NCBI RefSeq assembly: GCF_000142905.1
Contig: NW_013657644.1
Coordinates: 246,992-310,991 of the forward strand
Reading direction: 5' to 3'
Origin: Thecamonas trahens ATCC 50062
Lineage: Eukaryota > Apusozoa > Apusomonadida > Apusomonadidae
Length of the DNA stretch: 64,000 bases
This document shows, piece by piece, positions 29,213-37,902 of this stretch (the stretch's first letter is position 1; each line of letters starts with the position of its first letter). The notes under the pieces were generated by a model that was given only the letters and a program-made list of their open reading frames with translations, was not told where the DNA came from and made no database searches. A program made the translations under genes and the position numbers.

Positions 29213-32200
29213 ATGATGCAGAGTGGACGCAGCGGACGGAATGAGCGACGGCTGGGAAGAGTCGGACTGACCAAGTGGGTGGCAGAGGTATCTGGCCTGC
29301 CGGTGTCGTCCTTTGCTGACTTGGCGGATGGTCGTGCCTTTCTGGCCATTCTCGCCCATGTCTTTCCCCGTCGGGTCTCGCTTGCGGTCGCTGCAGACAA
29401 CGCCTCATCGTCAAAGGGCATTTCAAAGAACTTTGCTCTCATTCGGGAACTCGTTGCCACCGCTCGGATACCCTTTAACGATGCCGATGTCATCCCTCTG
29501 CTCAATGGCAGCTTCAAGGCAACTCTTGAGTTCCTCCAGGCGCTGCACACAACTTGGCCTGATCTCCCGCCGCGGAGCGCCAGTGCGTCCGGTCCGTCGC
29601 AAGCCGGCGAGGCTCACTCGCCCGCGAAAGCGCTACTGACAGGTTCGCGGGTGGCACGCCGCGGCGGCGCACGTAGACTGCCGCCAGGATCGGCATCGCC
29701 CCGCCGCCCGCGTGGCACCCTCTCGGCACCGGCCCACAAAGGTACCCGCCTGCGGCGTAGACCCGGACGGGCCGGGACGGCGCTGCCGGCGCTGCGCTCG
29801 CCGGAGCGAGCTGTCTCGCGCGCTGAGGGCGAGAAGCAGCCGCTGCTACCGCCGATTGCCCACGCACCTCGCGCGACGTACTCGGCGCCGCGCTCCCGAT
29901 TCAACGCCGCTGTCCGCTGGCTCCTCCAGGCCATTCTCCACACACCGGAGCTGAACGACGTGGCCGCGCCGCATCTTGGCGCGCTCCGCACCGGCCTCCT
30001 TGTGGCTTCGTCCGACGACGCCGGGCGCAACGCCGAGAGCCAGAACCTGCTGCGGTCGGGCGTGGCCTACCGGCTGGGCATGCTCGCGCTGTTTGATGAA
30101 GACTTGCTAGTTGACGACGGCCGCGCGAGCGGTGCGCCCGGCGAGCCCGTCCCCGAGCACGCCGTCGTTGTCCACCGTGCTCTGTTGCGTGCCATCTACG
30201 AGCGCGGCGGCGAGGCCGAGTCGCTCGACCCGCACATCCTTGCCTCAAACAAGCCGTTCTCGCGGTCGGCGCACTCAGCGCTTCTTGCATCGCTCATGGT
30301 GCTCTACGTCGAAGCTGTCCTCGACCTTGACGCCGTAGTGGACCACGTGCGGACGGTGACGGCCACCTTTGATCCCATATCCGAGGTCCCGTACTCGGCC
30401 GAGCAAGCTGTCCTCATGTGGCTGTCCAAGGCGGCGGCGGCGGCGGCGGAGCACACAGCGTCGCTGGCGGCGAGCTCGGCATCTCTGCCGCAGCCAATCG
30501 CGCCTCCTGCGCCTGTCCGCAACGCGTCAACCGACCTCGCCGACGGCAAGGTCCTCAGCCTCGCCCTGGCCTACTACACGCCGACAGTGGTGCCGGTGTG
30601 GAACGTGGCTACCGGATTGGAGCTGAGCCTCTCGGACGCTTTTGCCAACCTCGAGCTCGTGCGTCAAGGCGCCGATGCGCTCGGCGTGGCTCTCCCGTTT
30701 GCACCCGAGGACATTGTCTACGCCGACGAGGCGCTCGAGCCGCTCATCATGGTCTGGCTGGTCGATGTCTTTGAGGCGGCGGCGGCTCTCGACCCGCGGT
30801 CGCGACTCTCGTACATCTCGCGGGCGGCGGCGTCACGGACCGGCAGCTCGGTGCGGCTGACGTCCGAGCTCGACGCGCTCGGCTCAGCAACAGCCGTGGT
30901 CGTGCCGTCGCGGCGCGGCCCGCGGATTACCCCGCTCGCCCACGTCGACGACGGCATGGACGACTTTGAGCTGCTGGAGCAGCAGCTGGCTTCCGGCGCT
31001 GAGCTGGATGCAAGCGCCGCCGACGACAGCGAGGGCCAGCTCTCACCCGAGGACGCCCAGCTGCTGGTCAACACCAAGCACAACATGTATGCTCTCGAGC
31101 CCGAGCCGGTCGACGCCGTCGACTGGAGTGCGTCTGAGGACGGCACAGCCACCCCAAGCGAGCGCGAGCCACGAGTCCGCTTTGTCGACGCGCCGCCGTC
31201 GCCCGGCCCGGCGCCGCGCGCAGAGTCGCTGGCTCCGACAGAGCTGCCACCGCTCCAGCGCTCGCCGTCCCCCAAATTGCCACTCCAGCGCTCGCCGTCA
31301 CCCAGTACCTCTTCGCCGCCACTGGCTACGTCGACGCCACTGGGCAAGACTGCAGCCGAGGGCAACGAGCACGGCAGCGACGCCGACGAGGCCTGGACAC
31401 CACGGCCGACGTCTGCGTCGTCGACGTCGTCGCGGTCATCGCTCACGCTGCTCGACGTGGTCGAGGCGCGCCGCGCGGCGTCGCCGGTGCCCGGCCGGCT
31501 GCGAACGCCACTTTACTCGCCGCATGCACCGCCGACGTCTCGCCTCGCCGATGAGCGCTCGCCACACGGCTCGCTAGACTTGACCGATGAGGGGCCGTCG
31601 TCTGACACCGCAGCTGACGCCGAGTCGGCACCGAGCCCAGCGACACCAGCATCGTCGTTTGCTGCCCCACTGTCGCTCCCAGGCGGGTATGCGTCGTCGA
31701 GCTCATCGTCGGATGGTGGCGAGCGGCCGTACAGCCCCGACGGGCCGCGTGGCCACTACGACGACCCGTTTGATGCCGAGACGCCACGGACGCCGCTTGA
31801 GCGGCCGACGACCGCTCCGTCAGGCTCCCCAAGCCAGAACCAGAGCCAGACGGCTCGGCTTGCGGCGCTGGAGCGGGAGCGAAAGCTGATGCGGATCGAG
31901 CTGGAGCGACAGCGACGTGAGATTGACGAGGCGCGGGCAGCCAAGAAGTTGCAGCGGACGGCTGCACGCAAGCAGGCCGGGCGCCGAGCTGTCTTTGCAC
32001 ACCGCGAGAGCGCAGCGGGGCAGTCGCGGTCGCCGCTGCAGGCAGCCGCCCTGCCTGTAGCGTCACCTCAACCCGAGCCCGAGCCCGAGCCGGAGTCGCC
32101 GGCGCCACCGACTGCCGCCGAGCTGGAGATCGAGCGGCTGCGCCGCGAAGTCGAGGAGCTCAAGGCCGAGCAGCAGCGACTGCAGGTTGAGCAACTACAG

Positions 32201-33400
32201 AAGGAAGTAGCCTCGCTGCGGGAGCAGGTCTCGAACGCGTCGCAATTGTCGATGTTCTCGTACGCGGCGTCGACAATTGCGTCGCCGCCAGACACCGGAC
32301 TTGTCGAGTCGATGCTCTCGGAGCCGGAGCCGTCGTCGCTTCCGCCGTGGTTTCTGGCTCGCGGAAACGAGCGGTCGATGACGGCCGGCCTCCCGCCGCC
32401 ACCGCCGCCGCTGGTGGGCACAGGTGCGGCGATAACACCGCCAGTGCCGCATCGCGCACCGCCAGTCGACCGACCCGCCGAGGCGTCCCAACGCCCCGAG
32501 CCAGTGGCAGCCGAGCCGAACGCGACGGTGCTGGACCTGGCGTCAGACTCGGGATCAGACAACGGCGAGTGCGTCGGCGACGAGCAGCATGCGAGTATTG
32601 CCCCTCCCGAGTCGCCGCCGCGCAAGGCCGAGGCGTTTGTGGTTGCAGACGAGGCGGACAACGAGGAGGCGTTACAGGCGCGGCTTGCTGCCAAGCGCGC
32701 GGCGATGGAGCGGAAGCGCGAGTCGTTTCTGCGTAAGCGCGAGGCGCGTCGGGTGCGGCGTGAGACGAAAGCGGCAGCCAAGGCCGAGGCGGCGGCGCGG
32801 GCCAAGGCGGCCGCCGAAGCGGCAGCCAAGGCCGAGGCAGCGGCAGCGAGCGCCAAAGCGGCGGCGGCGACTCGGCTGGAGGCGCGGCGTGCGGCGCGAA
32901 CCCGGACGACGGCGCCTATTGTAGCGCAGGATCTGAGCGCGCCGCTGCGCGTGGAGCCGGCGCCACTGTCGAATGCGAAAAAGGTGCGCAACGCTATTGT
33001 ATCGCGACTGCTCGCAGGATACTCGTCGGCGCCACAGTGCCAGGCGGTGCTGGCGGCGATGGACAAGGCACGCGACGAGTACACCAGCTACTTGCTGCTT
33101 GTGGTGCAGCACCCGCACATCTCGTTCCGGGCGCTGTACGGCTACGACGTGGCAACCGGGCGGGTAGACAAGATTGTGGGCAAGGGGCCGGCGTCGCTGA
33201 CCAACTTTAAGCACATCGGCGGGTTCTTCAAGTACGAGACCGGCTCGCGGTCGTTTGTGCAGCTGCGGACCAAGCACCTCGCGCCGACGGTGGATGCTGT
33301 TGTTATCCATCCCGACTACCTGCGCAAGCGTAAGCAGGCGCGGATGTTTGCAGCGGCCGGCAGGAGCAGCGGAGCGCAAGCGGGCGCGTCGACACCTTAA
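29213..33400 (+). CDS. CAMSAP/Patronin-like protein with extra EB1-type CH domain
   Basis: This is a microtubule-binding protein of about 1395 residues. Residues about 18-115 resemble the EB1-family CH domain: LTKWVAEVSGL, a small-residue ADGRAF turn, NFALIREL and the closing GSFKATLEFLQAL. Residues about 225-550 form the CAMSAP-type CH region, with hydrophobic helices and NASTDLADGKVLSLALAYY. Long Ser/Pro-rich disorder and charged coiled coils follow (about 880-1010 and 1150-1240). Residues about 1252-1385 are the C-terminal CKK domain: NAKKVRNAIVSRLLAGY, ISFRALYGYD, KIVGKGPASLTNFKHI and TVDAVVIHPDY. CKK domains bind and stabilise microtubule minus ends. The start lies 97 nt from an assembly gap, so an additional N-terminal exon cannot be excluded. 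Confidence 0.88.
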   Translation: MMQSGRSGRNERRLGRVGLTKWVAEVSGLPVSSFADLADGRAFLAILAHVFPRRVSLAVAADNASSSKGISKNFALIRELVATARIPFNDADVIPLLNGSFKATLEFLQALHTTWPDLPPRSASASGPSQAGEAHSPAKALLTGSRVARRGGARRLPPGSASPRRPRGTLSAPAHKGTRLRRRPGRAGTALPALRSPERAVSRAEGEKQPLLPPIAHAPRATYSAPRSRFNAAVRWLLQAILHTPELNDVAAPHLGALRTGLLVASSDDAGRNAESQNLLRSGVAYRLGMLALFDEDLLVDDGRASGAPGEPVPEHAVVVHRALLRAIYERGGEAESLDPHILASNKPFSRSAHSALLASLMVLYVEAVLDLDAVVDHVRTVTATFDPISEVPYSAEQAVLMWLSKAAAAAAEHTASLAASSASLPQPIAPPAPVRNASTDLADGKVLSLALAYYTPTVVPVWNVATGLELSLSDAFANLELVRQGADALGVALPFAPEDIVYADEALEPLIMVWLVDVFEAAAALDPRSRLSYISRAAASRTGSSVRLTSELDALGSATAVVVPSRRGPRITPLAHVDDGMDDFELLEQQLASGAELDASAADDSEGQLSPEDAQLLVNTKHNMYALEPEPVDAVDWSASEDGTATPSEREPRVRFVDAPPSPGPAPRAESLAPTELPPLQRSPSPKLPLQRSPSPSTSSPPLATSTPLGKTAAEGNEHGSDADEAWTPRPTSASSTSSRSSLTLLDVVEARRAASPVPGRLRTPLYSPHAPPTSRLADERSPHGSLDLTDEGPSSDTAADAESAPSPATPASSFAAPLSLPGGYASSSSSSDGGERPYSPDGPRGHYDDPFDAETPRTPLERPTTAPSGSPSQNQSQTARLAALERERKLMRIELERQRREIDEARAAKKLQRTAARKQAGRRAVFAHRESAAGQSRSPLQAAALPVASPQPEPEPEPESPAPPTAAELEIERLRREVEELKAEQQRLQVEQLQKEVASLREQVSNASQLSMFSYAASTIASPPDTGLVESMLSEPEPSSLPPWFLARGNERSMTAGLPPPPPPLVGTGAAITPPVPHRAPPVDRPAEASQRPEPVAAEPNATVLDLASDSGSDNGECVGDEQHASIAPPESPPRKAEAFVVADEADNEEALQARLAAKRAAMERKRESFLRKREARRVRRETKAAAKAEAAARAKAAAEAAAKAEAAAASAKAAAATRLEARRAARTRTTAPIVAQDLSAPLRVEPAPLSNAKKVRNAIVSRLLAGYSSAPQCQAVLAAMDKARDEYTSYLLLVVQHPHISFRALYGYDVATGRVDKIVGKGPASLTNFKHIGGFFKYETGSRSFVQLRTKHLAPTVDAVVIHPDYLRKRKQARMFAAAGRSSGAQAGASTP

Positions 33401-34053
33401 CCCTCAAGCATCATCGAGTCATTCACTTTGAGACGCGCGACAACGCGTCCGAACGACCATGCCGTTGACTTCCAGGTCACCGGTCGATACTGCGCGACGC
33501 CTGCTTGGCCTGCGGCTTGAGGTGGGAGGCGCGCCCGCACGCGATGGCGGCCGACACGAGACGCCCGCCTGAAGGATGCCCGAGTTGCCGTCGCGGTGAC
33601 GACGCCGACGACCGGGAAGGAGACCGTGCCAGAGTTGAACACAGCGGCCAGACGGGCAAGTGGTGGCACGCCATCTTGTACTGGGTTCTGGACGCCGCGT
33701 ACGTGCTCTACGCTGACGCCATCTTGTACTGGGTTCTGGACGCCGCGTACGTGCTCTACGCTGACGCGAGCCCACGCCCTGCCATGACTCGCGTGGCTTT
33801 TCTCTACGACATCATCGACGCCCTCGCCGCCAGCGCCGCGCCGTCGCACAAGCGGAAGCGCACCTCTGCAGCAGCCGGAAGCTTCATGGTAAGCGATCGC
33901 GGCCGCGGACCTTTTGCGCCGCGTGCAGCGTCCATCTCTGCATCGTCGACTGTTTTCTGTTGTGGCCCATCAGTGGCCACAGCAGCCATTAACACATTGT
34001 ACTACTCTGCTACCACGATTGATGGAGGTTGTAAAGGGTTACAGCGTCCAGCA
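33401..34053. other. Convergent intergenic region with a 48-nt tandem duplication
   Basis: This 653-nt stretch is unusually long for a tail-to-tail interval here. It contains a perfect two-copy 48-nt repeat at 33670-33765. Short open frames cross it on both strands (for example a Met at 33784, reading MTRVAFLYDIIDAL), but none carries a recognisable domain, so no gene is called. Confidence 0.5.
33670..33765 (+). repeat. Perfect tandem duplication, 2 x 48 nt
   Basis: The unit beginning gccatcttgtactgggttct and ending gtgctctacgctgac is present twice without a mismatch (33670-33717 and 33718-33765). The length is a multiple of three, so it is frame-neutral in either direction. Confidence 0.95.
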
Positions 34054-35514
34054 TCAGATGCCGATCCATGCGTCGGCGGCCTCGGTGCACCAGTCGCAGA
34101 GGTCGTCCCGAGCGGCGAGGGCGCGCGGCGACCAGGCTGGCACGGCGTCGGTCGGCGTGAACTGGTCGATGAACGAGATCTCCTTGTTGGGCACGTCGGG
34201 CATGTAGCCGCGGAGCCGGTGGATGTAGCCGGTAAAGGTCGATTTGCGGGTTCCGAAGAAGAGGCGGGCACGGGCGCAGACGAGCTGGTCGAGCATGGGA
34301 AAGGTGGACGACGGCGGCGGGTCGTTGAGGACCGGCAGCAAGTTATCGAGGAAAAGGACCGTCCCGGACGCAGCAGCGCGCTCCTGGACGAGTGGCTCAA
34401 AGTACTTGCGGTCGACCTCGTCGGTGGCGATGTACAGCGTCTCGCCGGGCAGCAGGTACGGAGCAACGTTGCGTGTGATCGAGTTGGCATCGATCCATGA
34501 CTCTTTGAACTGAAAGTCGTTGCGTCGGACGTGGAGACATGTGAATGGTGTGGTGCCGAACGGCTTGAGTAGCGCCAGCGCAGTGTCGAACAGGTGGTCG
34601 GCGTAGCGGACGCCGTTGCGAATCGCTCGCTTGATGGCGAGCTCGAGCACCGTGTCCTCGAACCAGAAGAACCGGTAAAAGTTGCCGAGGAGACAGCGGT
34701 CAAAGTGGAGGACACGCGCCTCGTTCCACTGCGCGTTGTCGACTTCAACAAGCGGGAAATCCTCGACGTTGGCAAAGGTGATGAGCCGCATGGCCGCATT
34801 GGTCATCTCGGTCGAGGTGAGGAGCGTCGAGGTGGCGATCGACGGGCAGCGCGGCACGCAGTGGATGGCACGATAGCCGCCTCCATGTGAGGGAAGCTTG
34901 ACCACATGCACACCGTCTAGGTCGACAATGCCCTCGTACTCGGAATCGACCATGCCTTGCGGGAGCCCATCATCGCCGCGCTCGCGATGAGCCAGATACG
35001 GCTTGAGCCCAAAGCTGCGCCGGAAGTCGTCCATGGTCACGACGCTGAGGCCCGGAGTAGAGGTGAGAGCGCCGAGGTCCAAGACGTCACCGATTGGAGT
35101 CCGACCAAGGAAGAGTAGATCTGGCTCTGTGGGCACCACCAGGGTGCGGCCTGTGGCCATGGCGAGCGCGGCGGCGATCTCGAGCGACATGCGCATGTTG
35201 GAGAGGCCTGCGAGGCCACCCCACGGCTCAAAGGTGAGATACTTGTCATTTGCGGGCGGAACACGTTGCGATGCGGGGATGCCTTCGTTGCCCAGCATCC
35301 AATACCGCATACCCACCGGGACATCGTCATTCGAGAGCGATGCCAGTGAGACCGGCGGCTGGCGGGGAGCAACGAGCGAGACGACAGGCCGTGTGTCGCA
35401 CGAGGCGTAGAGCACGCCGAGGAAGGCTGTGAGAAGGGCGAGGACCACGAGCACGCATGCCACTGCCCGCATGAGCAGTGCGTATCCGCTTCCGGGCCGC
35501 GTGTACCGGAGCAT
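34054..35514 (-). CDS. Protein O-fucosyltransferase-like type II membrane enzyme
   Basis: This is a 486-residue predicted Golgi or ER glycosyltransferase of the GDP-fucose protein O-fucosyltransferase superfamily. Residues about 12-33 are one signal anchor (LLMRAVACVLVVLALLTAFL). The catalytic part shows GGLAGLSNMRMSLEIAAALA and GRTLVVPTEP near its start, the superfamily CLHVRRNDF block used for GDP-fucose binding, then LYIATDE and DQLVCARARLFFGTRKSTF near the end. It is therefore expected to transfer fucose or a related sugar onto proteins in the secretory pathway. The Met at 35514 is preferred because it precedes the signal anchor; upstream sequence is homopolymer-rich. It is divergent from the PSD gene with 321 nt between starts. 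Confidence 0.82.
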   Translation of the reverse strand: MLRYTRPGSGYALLMRAVACVLVVLALLTAFLGVLYASCDTRPVVSLVAPRQPPVSLASLSNDDVPVGMRYWMLGNEGIPASQRVPPANDKYLTFEPWGGLAGLSNMRMSLEIAAALAMATGRTLVVPTEPDLLFLGRTPIGDVLDLGALTSTPGLSVVTMDDFRRSFGLKPYLAHRERGDDGLPQGMVDSEYEGIVDLDGVHVVKLPSHGGGYRAIHCVPRCPSIATSTLLTSTEMTNAAMRLITFANVEDFPLVEVDNAQWNEARVLHFDRCLLGNFYRFFWFEDTVLELAIKRAIRNGVRYADHLFDTALALLKPFGTTPFTCLHVRRNDFQFKESWIDANSITRNVAPYLLPGETLYIATDEVDRKYFEPLVQERAAASGTVLFLDNLLPVLNDPPPSSTFPMLDQLVCARARLFFGTRKSTFTGYIHRLRGYMPDVPNKEISFIDQFTPTDAVPAWSPRALAARDDLCDWCTEAADAWIGI

Positions 35515-35835
35515 GCAGTGGGGAGTGGCTGGCTGGCTGGCTGTGTCTGCAGCGGGAGGAGGAGTGTGGGGTGGGGAGGCTGACGACGAGTGTGCGGGGG
35601 GGAGGGGGGGAGGGGGGTGACGGGGGGGGGATGCAACAATTTTTTTTACCACTATCACCCCCCTTCTCCGCCACCTCCAAATGCGGCATGAGTGCGGGCG
35701 CCTCGCGTTACGTGGCAGGCCGGCCAGCAAGCGCAGGGAGGGCGGGCGGGGGAGGGGAGGGGACGGGCCGGGAGGGAAGGGGACGAGGCGATACTTGACT
35801 TGGACAAGGGCGAGGAGAGCAAGGAAAAGGGGAGA
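35515..35835. promoter_or_regulatory. Bidirectional upstream region (fucosyltransferase/PSD)
   Basis: This is 321 nt between two divergent start codons. It has strand-asymmetric G runs (35597-35630), a T run at 35639-35648 and purine-rich GGGAGGGG words further right. It is a likely shared promoter; no specific factor site is recognised. Confidence 0.5.
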
Positions 35836-37583
35836 ATGCATGCAACACCACCGCCTACGCCGCCTATGACGCCGCGGAGCATTCAGCATGCGCTCCGTGC
35901 GCGGGCGTCGGCAGGAGCGTCCAAGGTCAGGGCAAGCGCCTCGTCGGTGGTTCGGACCACGCTCTCTGTCCTCCAGCACTCGCTCTCTCTCTCGGATCGC
36001 ATTGTTCATTGGCTCATTCAGTCTCGTCTGGCAAGCCGTCTCCTCCTTCCCCGCAACTGGCTCGCTATCACCTGCCTCCTGATCTTGCCCTACGTGGCTT
36101 ACCTTGCTCCGTCGTCTCAGCCTGGTTGGGCTCCCCTGACTCTCAAGGTCGGCCTCACTTCGCTCGCGCTATGGCTGGCAGGCCAGCTCCTTGCTACGCT
36201 GACCTCGATCTATGTTGCCCGCCGTTGGGTCTTCATCCCCAGGCCCACCAAGGGCGCTCCGCTCACCAGCGAGCCGCTGGTCATGGTTCGTCGTAACGCC
36301 ACCCGCAAGTCATGGTCGCCGAACCGGCTCAAGCCGCCGCAGGTCCTTCGATGGGACATTCTCGGCGTGGGTATGTCGTTTATGTTTGGCAAGATCACCG
36401 CTATTCCGCTCTGGCGCCCGCTCCGGGCCCCGATCTTCAGCGCATGGGCCAAGCTCTTCCACGCCAAAGTCGACGAGGCCGAGCACGCGCTCGACCACTA
36501 CGCCTCGTTGCAAGATTTTTTCACCCGCGCGCTCAAGCCCGGCCTCCGCCCTGTGGCCGACTCGATCCTCACCTCGCCCGTCGACGGCACAGTGGTGGTG
36601 GTCGGCCCGGTCGAGTCGGACCGCGTCGAGCAAGTCAAGGGCGTCACGTACTCGCTGACCCAGTTTCTCGGACAGGACTCGGCGACCCTTATCGACTCGG
36701 CGTCGCTCCCGCGTGAGGCCGATGCCCATGACGACGCCCCGGGCCTCCCGCGCGAGGTTCTCGACGCACAGCGAGTCAACGACGACGACATTGCGCAGGA
36801 GGCGCTCGAGCTCCTCTCGCACTCGGACGGCTACGACTCGGCGTCATCACTGCTCTCGCTCACCTCGCACCCTGTCGAGTCGCTCCTCACCGTCATTCCC
36901 GAGTCTGAAATCACACTCGAGTCGCAGTCGGAGTTGCGGATGCGGTCGCGCGGGCCGTCGGCGCAGGCCGGCGACAACGGGCCCCGCGCCGGCTCGCCAG
37001 CCTTTGCTGGACCGGCCGGTGTCGACAGTGGGCTCGGCATCGCGCCCGAGCCCGACCTCTCCGAGCCAACGACTCGGCTGTATCACATGGTCATGTACCT
37101 CGCGCCTGGTGACTACCATCGGGTTCACTCGCCGGCCAACGTTAACTTTGACACGCTCCGGCACTTTCCGGGCACCCTCTTCCCCATCTCGCCGATTGTG
37201 GCGCGACTCATTCCGGACCTCTTTTCGCTCAACGAGCGCGTAGTCATGACCGGCGAGTGGGACTTTGGCTTTTCTCGCAGACTCTTGTTGGCGCCTACAA
37301 CGTCGGCTCCATCCAGATCAACTTTGACTCGCAGACCAAGACCAACCGGCTGCTCCGCGACTTCCGCTGCCCCAACCTCGAGCTCTTCTCCTTTGGTGGC
37401 GTCGGCTGCTTTGCCTACAACCGCAACTATGAGAAGCCGATCGAACTCGCAAAGGGCGAGGAGCTGGGTCTCTTCAACCTTGGCTCCACCGTCGTTCTCG
37501 TCTTTGAAGCTCCTCTCGACTTTGAGTTCACCGTCGGCCCCGGCGACAAGGTCCGCATGGGCCAGGCCATCGGCCGCGTCTGA
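35836..37583 (+). CDS. PSD: Phosphatidylserine decarboxylase (one frame break)
   Basis: This is a pyruvoyl enzyme that makes phosphatidylethanolamine from phosphatidylserine in a membrane. Two hydrophobic segments lie near residues 75-95 and 100-120. The core shows YASLQDFFTRALKPG, the catalytic SPVDGTV Asp near residue 250, the His block APGDYHRVHSP near 430, and FNLGSTVVLVFEAP with the LGST self-cleavage site near 550. About 110 acidic/Ser-rich residues are inserted between the Asp and His blocks. Conserved VVMTGEWDFGF breaks at 37270-37273 (T4) and resumes one base back as FSQTLVGAYNVGSI, so one extra T gives the conserved GFFS run. Without it the pyruvoyl-bearing alpha chain would be lost. 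The Met at 35836 opens the coherent N-terminus. Confidence 0.92.
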
Positions 37584-37902
37584 GAAGTACAGTAGCTACG
37601 GCAATGAAAGGAGACAAGGCTTGAGACGTGATCTGGAGCCGTGTCATGTCTGGGCAGTAGCCGCTTGTGCTTCCCGAGGCTAGACGTTGATCTGTTCAGC
37701 CGACAATCGTCTGTCTACGCATTCGCCGGATGCTGCCAGTCCACGCCCACCGACTGGCAACCATCGACCACCAGCCGCCAACCCGGGAGCCAGGGCCAAG
37801 GCCAAGCGCACCCCACCCCACCACCACCACCACCACCACCAACCACCAACCACCGCCACCGCTACCCACTAGCTAGTCAGCCACCCTTTCTCCATCTCCA
37901 CC
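37584..37902. other. Intergenic, CCACC-rich leader
   Basis: This is 319 nt between the PSD stop and the TSNAXIP1-like start. A CCA/CCACC microsatellite lies at about 37815-37860. No gene is recognised. Confidence 0.5.
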
